Positions 25,375 through 34,300 of a stretch of 64,000 nt of DNA are shown here, piece after piece. Numbering within the stretch: the first letter of the stretch is position 1; each line of letters begins with the position of its first letter. The stretch is taken from positions 62,001 through 126,000 of the forward strand of contig DAISIR010000007.1 of the NCBI GenBank assembly GCA_036821905.1, in the 5' to 3' direction. The stretch comes from Brooklawnia sp937867175. GTDB lineage: Bacteria; Actinomycetota; Actinomycetes; Propionibacteriales; Propionibacteriaceae. The notes beneath the pieces were generated by a model, which made no database searches, was not told where the DNA came from, and saw only the letters and a program-made list of their open reading frames with translations. A program made the position numbers and the translations under genes.

Positions 25375-25425
25375 AGGATTGGGTGCAGGAAGTGCGGCAG
25401 ACGGGCACTTTGTGCACCCAATCCT
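25375..25425. terminator. Long hairpin between marR and dnaB
   Basis: A perfect 13-bp outer stem (AGGATTGGGTGCA with its complement), a 2-nt internal mismatch, a 6-bp inner stem (AAGTGC/GCACTT) and a 9-nt loop. It is symmetric enough to work for both convergent genes. No T-tract. Confidence 0.6.
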
Positions 25426-25457
25426 GTGCGACGCCCTGGGGCGACCCGGTCGAAGGG

Positions 25458-25478
25458 GCCTGAGAGGACCTCTCAGGC
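25458..25478. terminator. 21-bp perfect palindrome before the dnaB stop
   Basis: GCCTGAGAGG-A-CCTCTCAGGC, ten base pairs around one central base. A hairpin terminator for dnaB is likely; a protein-binding site is possible because the loop would be very tight. Confidence 0.5.
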
Positions 25479-25544
25479 GCTACACACGAAACAAACCCGA
25501 GCATCTTTGATGAGCCCGGCGCATCTCGACACCTGAACCCCGGA

Positions 25545-26888
25545 CTACTCGGGCATGTCGGTGAAGCGGCTGTAGTGGCCCTGGAAGGTGACCGGGATGG
25601 TGTCGGTACGTCCGTTGCGATGCTTGGCGATGATCAGGTCGGCCTCTCCCGGGCGGGCTTCCTTGTCGTAGAGGTCTTCACGGTGCAGCAGGATCACGAT
25701 GTCGGCGTCTTGTTCCAGCGAGCCGGATTCGCGCAGGTCGCTCATCATCGGCTTCTTGTCGCCTCGTTGCTCGGGGCCGCGGTTCAGCTGGCTGAGCGCG
25801 ACCACCGGGAGATCGAGTTCCTTGGCGAGCAGTTTGATCTGGCGGCTGAACTCGCTGACCTCAAGCTGGCGGCTCTCGACCTTCTTGCCCGAACTCATCA
25901 GCTGCATGTAGTCGATCACCACGAACCGCAGGTCGTGGCGCTGCTTCAACCGCCTGGCCTTCGCCCTGATCTCCATCATGGTCAGGTTCGGGGAGTCGTC
26001 GATGAACAAGGGGGCGTCCTCGAACGACTTGGTCTTGTTGGCGATCCGCGTCCATTCGGGCTCGCCCAGGCTGCCGTTGCGGATCGAGCTGAGCATCACC
26101 TCGGCCTCCGCAGAGATGAGCCGCATCACGATCTCGGTCTGGCTCATCTCCAGGCTGAAGAACGCGGTGGCCAGCTTGTGCCTGATGGCCGCGGAGCGCG
26201 CGAAGTCGAGCGCGAGCGTCGACTTACCGACGGCGGGCCGCGCGGCGATGATGATCATCTGGCCGCCGTGCAATCCGTTGGTCAGGTTGTCGAACGATGT
26301 GAAACCGGTGGGGACGCCGCTGAGCCCGCCGCCGCGGGCCCCGATGGCCTCGATCTCGTCGTAGGTCGGCTCGACCAACTCACGCAGCGCCTTGTAGTCC
26401 TCGGAACGTTTGCCCTCCGAGACCTCGTAGATGGCCTGCTGGGCGGCGTCCACGATGTCGGTCACCTCGCCTTGCCCCGTGTAGCCCAGCTGCGCGATCT
26501 TGATGGACGCGTCGACCAGCCGGCGCAGTACCGCCTTGTCGTGCACGATCTCGGCGTAGTAGGCCGCATTGGCGGCCACCGAGATGGACGACAGCAGGTC
26601 GACCAGGTAGACGTGTCCACCGACGCGGGCCAACTCGCCGCGCCGCTCGAGTTCAGCGGCCACCGTGACCGGGTCGGCCGGCTCGCCGTGCCCGTAGAGC
26701 TCGATGATGCACGCGTAGATCAACTCGTGCGCCGGCCGGTAGAAGTCGGCAGGCCGGATGACCTCGAGCACCTCGGCGATGGCGTCCTTGCTCATCAGCA
26801 TGGCACCCAGGACGCCCTGCTCGGCGGCGAAGTCCTGGGGCGGCGTGCGTTGTACGCCGATGGTCTCCGGTGGCGGCTCGTTGTACAT
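25545..26888 (-). CDS. dnaB: Replicative DNA helicase DnaB
   Basis: 447 residues. The N-terminal helical domain (EQGVLGAMLMSKDAIAEVLEVI) binds primase. The RecA-like C-terminal domain has Walker A ARPAVGKS near residue 217, Walker B VVIDYMQLM, and the ALSQLNRGPEQR loop. It unwinds DNA at the replication fork as a hexamer. No intein interrupts the P-loop, unlike several actinobacterial DnaB genes. The ATG at 26888 follows GGGG at 5 nt; a GTG two codons earlier is the alternative. rplI and ssb are not next to it in this window. Confidence 0.96.
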   Translation of the reverse strand: MYNEPPPETIGVQRTPPQDFAAEQGVLGAMLMSKDAIAEVLEVIRPADFYRPAHELIYACIIELYGHGEPADPVTVAAELERRGELARVGGHVYLVDLLSSISVAANAAYYAEIVHDKAVLRRLVDASIKIAQLGYTGQGEVTDIVDAAQQAIYEVSEGKRSEDYKALRELVEPTYDEIEAIGARGGGLSGVPTGFTSFDNLTNGLHGGQMIIIAARPAVGKSTLALDFARSAAIRHKLATAFFSLEMSQTEIVMRLISAEAEVMLSSIRNGSLGEPEWTRIANKTKSFEDAPLFIDDSPNLTMMEIRAKARRLKQRHDLRFVVIDYMQLMSSGKKVESRQLEVSEFSRQIKLLAKELDLPVVALSQLNRGPEQRGDKKPMMSDLRESGSLEQDADIVILLHREDLYDKEARPGEADLIIAKHRNGRTDTIPVTFQGHYSRFTDMPE

Positions 26889-26915
26889 TCGCACCCCGTT
26901 TCCCTGAGACCGTGG

Positions 26916-26921
26916 ACAATA
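26916..26921 (-). promoter_or_regulatory. -10 box TATTGT of dnaB
   Basis: On the minus strand TATTGT lies 27 nt before the dnaB ATG, with TGGACG as a possible -35 at an 18-nt spacing. The strongest DnaA box (26952) is just upstream, so DnaA could affect this promoter. Confidence 0.4.
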
Positions 26922-26951
26922 GCAGGGGCCTGTGACGCCCGTCCAAAGCGG

Positions 26952-27211
26952 TTATCCACAGGGGATGTGGAAAGTCCTCTCAAGCTGTGGAACTCGCCGC
27001 GTGCGTCGTGGACAAGTCTGTGCAGCCACCTCGAGCGACGCCTGTCCGGCTTACATCAAATGCGCACTCACAAGGCAGTACGGGTACTTCTCGAAAAGAT
27101 TCGGCCGAGCGTGGCAACTCGTCGGTGGCAACCGCGGCACCAATCTTGATGTCGTCAAAGACCGGAATCGGCGGAGTTTCTGTGGGAGGTTTCCACAGTC
27201 GGTGTGGAAAA
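26952..27211. promoter_or_regulatory. Cluster of DnaA-box-like sites between dnaB and csoR
   Basis: The 435-bp gap between divergent dnaB and csoR holds no gene. It has a perfect DnaA box TTATCCACA at 26952-26960, TTTTCCACA on the minus strand at 27203-27211 (fits TTWTNCACA), TTGTCCACG on the minus strand at 27007-27015 (one mismatch to the actinobacterial TTGTCCACA), and weaker copies at 26966 and 27189. The inverted repeat TTTCCACA-N5-TGTGGAAA spans 27190-27210. A direct repeat built on TGTGGAAA and CCTCTC occurs at 26966 and 27203. dnaA and dnaN are not adjacent, so this is more likely DnaA control of dnaB or a DnaA-binding reservoir than the origin. Confidence 0.6.
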
Positions 27212-27306
27212 GCCTCTCCAAGGGCTCGAGTGCGAAGGTTACCCGCGAAGACCCGCCTTCGCTGACTGCCCAGGACATCGATTGCCGCAAGACGGTTTGG
27301 GGTGAA

Positions 27307-27321
27307 TACCCCCAGGGGGTA
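27307..27321 (+). promoter_or_regulatory. CsoR operator
   Basis: Palindrome TACCCCC-A-GGGGGTA, the G-tract type recognised by CsoR/RcnR repressors, 2 bases before the csoR ATG. Its GGGGG arm doubles as the ribosome site of csoR, and a weak promoter (TTGCCG, then GAATAC) would overlap it, so bound CsoR would block transcription of the whole copper operon until Cu(I) binds. Confidence 0.75.
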
Positions 27322-27323
27322 CC

Positions 27324-27680
27324 ATGGCTGACATGAGCACGGACGCTGTCCTCAAACACGCCGAATCCGTCGGCGAGGGCTGCTCGGTCCACGGGCACCA
27401 TCATGGCTACCTCGAGACCAAGGACGCCTACCTGTCGCGCTTGCGTCGCATCGAGGGGCAGGTGCGGGGCATCGCCAGGATGGTCGAGGACGAGAAATAC
27501 TGCATCGACATCCTGACCCAGATCTCGGCTGCCACCAGCGCGTTGCAGTCGGTTGCCCTTGGTCTGCTGGACGAACACCTGAACTCCTGCGTCCTGGACG
27601 CGGCCCGGCAAGGTGAGGCCGAGGGGCGGGCGAAGCTCGATGAGGCCAGCAAGGCCATCGCCCGGCTGGTTCGCTCCTGA
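27324..27680 (+). CDS. csoR: Copper-sensing repressor CsoR
   Basis: 118 residues of the all-helical CsoR/FrmR family (DUF156). The Cu(I) ligand triad is present as Cys60, His85 and Cys89 (C-X24-H-X3-C), with the SRLRRIEGQVRGIARM helix typical of the DNA-binding face. It should repress csoR-copZ-copA and release on Cu(I). A His-rich segment (HGHHHG) near residue 23 may bind extra metal. A second ATG three codons later is a possible start. Confidence 0.93.
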   Translation: MADMSTDAVLKHAESVGEGCSVHGHHHGYLETKDAYLSRLRRIEGQVRGIARMVEDEKYCIDILTQISAATSALQSVALGLLDEHLNSCVLDAARQGEAEGRAKLDEASKAIARLVRS

Positions 27681-27753
27681 AGCATCGGCCGTCCGCCACC
27701 GATCGGGGCCGCCGTGTCCCGTCAGACTCACAACCACTCGAAGGGGAACCATC

Positions 27754-27960
27754 ATGATCACCAACTACAACGTCACCGGCATGACCTGTGGACACTGCGT
27801 CGCCGCGGTCACCGAAGAGGTCACGGCGATCCCCGGCGTCAGCGAGGTCAAGGTCGAGCTTGCCGGCCCGATGCAGGTCGAAAGCACGGCTGAGGTCGAC
27901 TTCGCCGCCGTGGTGGCCGCGGTCAAGGAGGCCGGCGACTACGAGGTGGCGCTGGCCTGA
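27754..27960 (+). CDS. copZ: Copper chaperone CopZ
   Basis: 68 residues, a single HMA domain with the Cu(I) site GMTCGHC (two Cys) after the first strand. It carries Cu(I) in the cytosol to CopA. The ATG has AGGGG 8 nt upstream. The last base of its stop codon is the first base of the copA ATG (TGATG), so the two are translationally coupled. Confidence 0.93.
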   Translation: MITNYNVTGMTCGHCVAAVTEEVTAIPGVSEVKVELAGPMQVESTAEVDFAAVVAAVKEAGDYEVALA

Positions 27961-30233
27961 TGAGCACCGGGGGTCAGGGCGAGTCCACCGCGGCACTGCG
28001 CACACAAGTCGGCAACCAGGTCATCGAACTGGACGTGCAGGGCATGACCTGCGCGTCCTGTGCGGCACGCATCGAGAAGAAGCTGAACAAGCTCGACGGC
28101 GTGCAGGCCAGCGTCAACTACGCCACCGAGAAGGCCCACGTGGTCGTCCCGGCGCAGTTGGATGCCGATGACCTCATCTTGACCGTGCAGGCCGCGGGCT
28201 ACGATGCCGCTCTGCCCACTCCCGAGGCGCCGCCCCGCGACCGGGCCGCCGAGATCAAGCGCCGCCTGCTCGTCAGCGCCGTCCTGGCGATCCCGGTGAT
28301 CGCGATGGCGATGGTTCCACCGCTGCAGTTCCCGGGCTGGCAGTGGGTCAGCCTGCTGCTGGCCACCCCGGTGGTCACCTGGGCGGCCTGGCCGTTCCAC
28401 AGATCGGCCTTGGTGAACCTGCGCCACGGCGCGTCCACCATGGACACCCTGATCAGCCTCGGTACCTCGGCGGCCTACCTGTGGTCGGTCATCGCGCTGG
28501 TCTTCGGGTCGGCCGGCGAGATCGGCATGACCCACCAGTGGTCGTTCTCGCTGGAACGCGATCACCATCTCAGCGCCATCTACTTCGAGGCCGCCGTCGG
28601 CATCATCACCTTCATCCTGCTCGGCCGCTACATCGAGGCGCGCTCCCGGCAGGACGCCAGCTCGGCACTGCGCGCGCTGGCCGAGGTGGGGGCCAAGTCC
28701 GTCACCATGCTGCGGGACGGCGTCGAGGTGAGGGTGCCGATCGACAAGCTCGCGGTGGGCGACGAGTTCGTCGTCCGCCCCGGCGAGAAGGTCGCCACCG
28801 ACGGCGAGGTCGTCTCCGGCGACTCGGCGGTTGACAACTCGGTGATCACCGGCGAGGCCCTGCCGGTCGAGGTGCGGGCGGGTTCCACGGTGGTCGGCGC
28901 CTCGGTGAACACCACGGGACGCCTGGTGGTGCGCGCGACCGCGGTGGGCGCCGACACCCAGCTTGCCCAGATCGCCCGGCTGGTGGAACTCGCCCAGACC
29001 GGCAAGTCCCGCTCGCAAGCGCTCGCCGACAAGATCTCCGGGGTCTTCGTACCCACCGTGATCACGATCGCTCTGGTCACCGGGATCGGCTGGCTGCTCG
29101 CCGGGCAAGGGGCTACCTTCGCGGTCACCGCTGCCGTATCGGTGCTGATCATCAGCTGCCCGTGCGCGCTCGGCCTGGCCACCCCGACGGCGCTGCTCGC
29201 CGGCTCACTGCGCGGTTCGCAGCTCGGCATCCTGATCAGGGGGCCGGAGGCCCTCGAAGAGGCCCACCGCATCGACACCATCGCGATGGACAAGACCGGC
29301 ACCATCACGGCCGGGCAGATGAGCCTCGACTCGGTCGTCCCGACCAAGGGTGGCGATGAGGCCGAACTGCTGGCCGTGGCTGCGACGCTGGAGTCCGCGT
29401 CCGAGCACCCGATCGCCCGTGCCGTCGTTGCAGCCCACAACGGACCTCTGGGTGAGCTGACAGGCTTCGCCAACGTGCCTGGACGCGGCGTCCGCGCGCT
29501 GGTCGACCGACGCCCGGCCGCCGCCGGCAACGCGGCACTGATGGCCGACCTGGGGCTGGCAGTGCCAGGGGAACTGATCGCGGCAGCCGACGAGGCGGCC
29601 CGGCGGGGGGCCAGCGTGCTGCTGGTCGCCCTGGACGACCGGATCGTCGGGCTGCTGACCGTCGCAGACCGGATCGCCCCCAACGCGGGCGCCGCCGTCA
29701 CGCGCCTGCGGGAACTCGGGCTGCGCACCGTGATGGTGACCGGTGACAACCAGGCCGCCGCCGAGTACGTGGCCGCGCAGGTCGGCATCGACGAGGTACG
29801 TGCCGAGGTGCTGCCGTCCGACAAGTTCGCTGTGGTGACCCAGCTCCAAGCCGATGGCGCGCACCACGTCGCGATGATCGGTGACGGCGTGAACGACGCT
29901 GCTGCGCTCAGCCAGGCCGACCTCGGCATCGCGATGGGGTCCGGCACGGACGCGGCGATCGCAGCGTCCGACCTGACGCTGATGCGCCACGACCTGATGC
30001 TGGCCGCGGATGCGGTGCAGCTGTCCCGGCGCACCCTGAACACCATCCGCGGCAACCTGTTCTGGGCGTTCATCTACAACGTGGCTGCTATCCCGATCGC
30101 CGCGTCCGGCTACCTGAACCCGATGTTCGCCGGTGCGGCCATGGCGTTCAGTTCGGTCTTCGTGGTCACCAACAGCCTGCGACTGCGCGGCTTCCGCCCA
30201 ACCAGCTCGGTAAACGAAGTCGCGAGCAGCTGA
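27960..30233 (+). CDS. copA: Copper-exporting P-type ATPase CopA
   Basis: 757 residues, P1B-1 ATPase. One N-terminal HMA domain (GMTCASC, near residue 29), eight predicted membrane helices, the ion-path CPC in SCPCALGLATP near residue 400, phosphorylation site DKTGT near 443, HP motif in SEHPIA near 482 and the GDGVNDAAAL hinge near 641. It pumps Cu(I) out of the cell. It ends the csoR-copZ-copA operon and is complete. Confidence 0.96.
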   Translation: MSTGGQGESTAALRTQVGNQVIELDVQGMTCASCAARIEKKLNKLDGVQASVNYATEKAHVVVPAQLDADDLILTVQAAGYDAALPTPEAPPRDRAAEIKRRLLVSAVLAIPVIAMAMVPPLQFPGWQWVSLLLATPVVTWAAWPFHRSALVNLRHGASTMDTLISLGTSAAYLWSVIALVFGSAGEIGMTHQWSFSLERDHHLSAIYFEAAVGIITFILLGRYIEARSRQDASSALRALAEVGAKSVTMLRDGVEVRVPIDKLAVGDEFVVRPGEKVATDGEVVSGDSAVDNSVITGEALPVEVRAGSTVVGASVNTTGRLVVRATAVGADTQLAQIARLVELAQTGKSRSQALADKISGVFVPTVITIALVTGIGWLLAGQGATFAVTAAVSVLIISCPCALGLATPTALLAGSLRGSQLGILIRGPEALEEAHRIDTIAMDKTGTITAGQMSLDSVVPTKGGDEAELLAVAATLESASEHPIARAVVAAHNGPLGELTGFANVPGRGVRALVDRRPAAAGNAALMADLGLAVPGELIAAADEAARRGASVLLVALDDRIVGLLTVADRIAPNAGAAVTRLRELGLRTVMVTGDNQAAAEYVAAQVGIDEVRAEVLPSDKFAVVTQLQADGAHHVAMIGDGVNDAAALSQADLGIAMGSGTDAAIAASDLTLMRHDLMLAADAVQLSRRTLNTIRGNLFWAFIYNVAAIPIAASGYLNPMFAGAAMAFSSVFVVTNSLRLRGFRPTSSVNEVASS

Positions 30234-30238
30234 ACGGG

Positions 30239-31384
30239 CTACCGGGCGTAGATCTTCTTGGCGCGCTCCAGCCCCGAGATGTAGCCCGAGCGGGCGTACT
30301 GGGTGGCATCCGCATTCGACGGGACGGCGAGCAAGCCGCGCGCCCGGCTGAGATCCAGCTGTCGACGGGTGAGCCAGGACTGCACGCCGTCCACCAACTG
30401 ACCGGCGTAGTCGGAGCCGTGCCGCACCAGGGCGGCCGTGGTCATCACCACGTCGGCGCCCGCCAACAGGTACTTGACCACGTCCTCCACGGTCTCGACG
30501 CCGGTGGTTGCGGCGAGCGAGGCATTGACCCGGCCGTACAGCGCCGAGATCCAGCTGCGGGGCAGCTTCGCCTCCTCCTGGGTGCTCAGACCGAAGCCGG
30601 GCAGGACCGCCATCTGGTCCAAGTCGATGTCGGGCTGCAGGTAGCGGTTGAACAGCACCAATCCATCCGCGCCCGCCGCGTCCAAGGCCTGCGCCATCTT
30701 GCCGAAACTGGAAAGGTAGGGGCTCAGCTTCATCGCAACCGGGACGCCGACCCGCGACTTCACCTCGTCGAGAATGTCCAGGTAGCGCTGCTCCACCTCA
30801 CGGGCCGCCGTGGTGATGTCGCCCGGCACGTAGTAGACATTGAGCTCGATGGCCGCGGCGCCGGCGTCCTGCATACGCCGGGCGTTCTGCGTCCACTCGC
30901 CGGTGGTCGAGCCGTTAAGGCTGGCGATCAGCGGCACATCGATGACCGGGGCCGCCTTCTCGATCAGCTCCAGGTACGTCCTTGTCAGGCCGGAGTCGTT
31001 GCTCGGCGCGGTGGGGAAGTAGCTGAGCGCTTCAGCGAAGCTCTCGGTGCCCTGCTCGGCCAGCGCAGTCTCCCGCGCCGCCTCGTGGCGGATCTGCTCC
31101 TCGAACAGCGAGTACATGACGACCGCACCCACACCGCCGGCGGCCAGCGACTTGATGCCGTCCACCGTCTGGCTCAACGGGCCAGCTGAGGCGACCACCG
31201 GATTGCGCAGCCACAAGCCCATGTACCGCGTCCGCAGGTCGAGGGGCCGCGACTGGTTCCGCTCGGCCTCGATGACCTGCGATCCATTGGGCGCCAGCTG
31301 GTCGGTTGCGCTGCTGCCCATCGCGGTCTTCTGCCGATGCGACTCGGCCGCTGCCCGCAGGGCTTCAGGATCGAACTTCGACAT
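30239..31384 (-). CDS. Dihydroorotate dehydrogenase-like flavoprotein of the nifJ operon
   Basis: 381 residues with an FMN-binding TIM barrel like class 1 DHODs (NPVVASAGPLSQTVDGIKSL, AIELNVYYV, MKLSPYLSS, GADGLVLFNR, ADVVMTTAALVRHG). It lacks a pyr neighbourhood and has an extra N-terminal 45 residues, so pyrimidine synthesis is unlikely to be its job. Proteins of this type are found beside pyruvate:ferredoxin oxidoreductases in several phyla; a flavin partner in ferredoxin redox chemistry is a fair guess. Its ATG overlaps the nifJ stop (TGATG), so all three genes of the operon are translationally coupled. Confidence 0.82.
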   Translation of the reverse strand: MSKFDPEALRAAAESHRQKTAMGSSATDQLAPNGSQVIEAERNQSRPLDLRTRYMGLWLRNPVVASAGPLSQTVDGIKSLAAGGVGAVVMYSLFEEQIRHEAARETALAEQGTESFAEALSYFPTAPSNDSGLTRTYLELIEKAAPVIDVPLIASLNGSTTGEWTQNARRMQDAGAAAIELNVYYVPGDITTAAREVEQRYLDILDEVKSRVGVPVAMKLSPYLSSFGKMAQALDAAGADGLVLFNRYLQPDIDLDQMAVLPGFGLSTQEEAKLPRSWISALYGRVNASLAATTGVETVEDVVKYLLAGADVVMTTAALVRHGSDYAGQLVDGVQSWLTRRQLDLSRARGLLAVPSNADATQYARSGYISGLERAKKIYAR

Positions 31385-34300
31385 CACCGGGTCTCCTTCC
31401 GGGCATCAGGGCTGAACATCTCGGCGGGACGGCCAGCCATCATCTCGTACTCCTGGTAGCGGCGCAGTACGTGCTCCTGGCCGAGGTCGAGGAGCCGACG
31501 CGCCTCATCGGGGTCGGACTGCATCAGCATCTTGAAGCGCAACTCGTTCTTGCGGTAGTCGTTCAGCGAGATCCGCGGACGCGGCGAGTCGAGCAGGAAC
31601 GGGTTGCGGCCCTCGTTGCGTAGCACCGGGTTGAACCGGATCAGCGGCCAGTGACCCGAGGCCACCGCCTTGTACTGCTGCTCCAGGCCCTTGCGCATGT
31701 CGATGCCGTGGCTGATGCAGTGGCTGTAGGCAATGATCAGGCTCGGGCCGTCGTAGGCCTCAGCCTCGCGGAACGCCTTGAGCGTCTGCTGCGGATCGGC
31801 GCCCATCGCGACCCGGGCCACGTAGACGTGGCCATAGGCCACCGCCTGCATCGCCAGGTCTTTCTTGTTGGTCGTCTTGCCCGCCGTGGCGAACTTCGCC
31901 ACCGCGCCCAAAGGTGTCGACTTGGACGACTGCCCGCCGGTGTTCGAGTAGACCTCGGTGTCCATCACCAAGATGTTCACGTTGCGTCCGGACGCCAGCA
32001 CGTGGTCGAGACCGGCCGAGCCGATGTCGTAGGCCCAGCCGTCGCCGCCGATGATCCACACCGACCTGCGCAGCAGGTGGTCGGCCACCGACCTCAGGTC
32101 GTCGACGAGCGGACCGGCGAGCTCGTCGAGACGCTCATGCAGTCGCTGGATGTGCCGGTATTGGATCCGCAGCTCGTGCATGGTCTCTTGCGGCCCGTAC
32201 AGCAGGCCGTCGACCAGTTCGTCATCAGCGATCTCACCGCGCAGTTCCGCCAGCCGCCTGCGGGCCAGTTCAGTGTGCAGGTCGGCGGCCAGCCGCATGC
32301 CCAGGCCGAACTCGGCGTTGTCCTCGAACAGTGAGTTCGACCAGGCCGGGCCGCGTCCCTCGTCGTTCTTGGCCCACGGGGTGGTGGGCAGGTTGCCGCC
32401 ATAGATGGACGAGCAGCCGGTGGCGTTGGCCACCTGCAGCCGGTCACCGAAGAGCTGGGTGAGCAGCTTCAGATAAGGCGTCTCGCCGCAGCCCGAGCAG
32501 GCGCCCGAGAACTCGAACAGTGGGGTGAGGAACTGCACGCCACGCACCGAGCCGAAGTTGACCCGGCTGCGTCGTGGCCGCGGCAGCGTCTCGAAGAACT
32601 TGACGTTCGCCCGCTGCTTGGTCCGATCCAGCACCGGCGCCAGGTTGATCGCCTTGCGTTGCGGCTGACCGATCGGCGAGACCGGGCAGGCCTCGACGCA
32701 CAGCCCGCAGCCGGTGCAGTCCTCGGCGTAGATCTGCAGGGTGTAGCGGGTATGCGGCAGGCCGGCCGCGTCGAGAGGGGCCGATTCGAAGCTGGACGGG
32801 GCGTCGGCCAAGTGTTGCGGCTCGTAGTACTTGGCCCGGATCACCGCGTGCGGGCAGACGAACGAGCAGTTGCCGCACTGGATGCAGGTCTCGGGATCCC
32901 AGACGGCGATGATGTCGGAGATGTTCCGCTTCTCGTACTGGGTGGTGCCGCTCGGATACGAACCATCCACCGGAAGCTTGCTGACCGGCAGATCGTCCCC
33001 CCGATCGACCAGCATCGCGGCGGTGACCTCGCGCACGAAGTCGGGCGCGTCCTGCGGCACCGCGGCGAGATAGCCGTGGTGGCTGGTGATGTGGTCGGGA
33101 ACCTCGATCTTGTGCAACTGCGCAACCGCGCTGTCGACGGCCACATGGTTCTTGCGGACGATCTCCATCGACTTGCGGGCGTAGGTCTTGGTGATCGATT
33201 CCTTGATCTTGTCGATCGCCAGATCACGAGGCAGGACGCCTGAGATCGCGAAGTAGCAGGTCTGCAGCACCGTGTTGGTGCGCCCACCCAGACCGGCCAG
33301 CCGGGCCACCTCATTGGCGTTGATCGCGTAGACGTCGATGCCCAAGTCGATGATGCGTTGCTGCATCGGTGCGGGCAGCCGGTCCCAGATCTCGTCGGCC
33401 GGGAACGGCGCGTTCAACAGCAGCGTGGTGCCGTCGACCCGTTCACCGTCAGGGCTGAAAATCGCCGGACGCGCGAACTCCAGCACGTCGATCCGTTCCA
33501 GGATCGACCAGTGGTGGCAGCCGATGAAGCCGGCCTTGTTGACCAGGTAGGGTGCCTTGATCGGGTCGGGGCCGAAGCGCAGGTGACTGGTGGTGCGGGA
33601 ACCGGACTTCTTCGAGTCGTAGACGAAGTAGCCCTGAGCGTAGGTGTCGGCGTCCGAACCGAGGATCTTGATGGTGTTCTTGTTCGCGCCGACGGTGCCG
33701 TCGGAGCCCATGCCGTAGAAGACCGCACGCTTGGTGAGCGGGTCTTCCAGGTCGATAGTCGGGTCGTAGTCGAGTGACAGCAGCGTGACGTCGTCCTTGA
33801 TGCCGACCGTGAAGCGGGGACGCGGGGCGTCCTTGGCCAGCTCGGTGAAGACCGCCTCGGCCATCGCGGGGGTGAAGTCTTTGCTCGACAGACCGTACCG
33901 GCCGCCGATGACGCGGGGCAGGATGGCCCGCTCACCCAAGCTGACCGCCTCGGCCAAGGCGGCCGTGACGTCCAGGAAGAGCGGCTCGCCGCCCGAACCG
34001 GGCTCCTTGGTGCGGTCGAGCACCGCGATCTTGGTGACCGATGCCGGGATGGCGGCCAGCACAGCGTCGGTCGGGAAGGGGCGGTAGAGCCGGATGACCA
34101 GCATGCCGACCTTCTCGCCCTTGGTGCGCAGGTGTTGGAGCGCCTGCTCGACCACTTCGGCCCCGGAACCCATCACGACGACCAAGCGCTCGGCCTGGGG
34201 ATCACCGATGTATTCGACCAGGTGGTACTGGCGTCCGGTGAGGGCAGCGAACTTGTCCATCTGTTCCTGCACAATGCCGGGAACCGCCAGATAGAACGGG

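Noticed and set aside
25545..26888. Intein in DnaB
   Set aside because: The protein has normal length and an unbroken P-loop.
26889..27323. Chromosome origin oriC
   Set aside because: dnaA and dnaN are not adjacent, no AT-rich unwinding element is seen, and strong DnaA boxes are few.
30239..31384. pyrD (true dihydroorotate dehydrogenase)
   Set aside because: The gene is coupled to nifJ, has an extra N-terminal region and no pyrimidine neighbours, so a redox role with NifJ is more likely.
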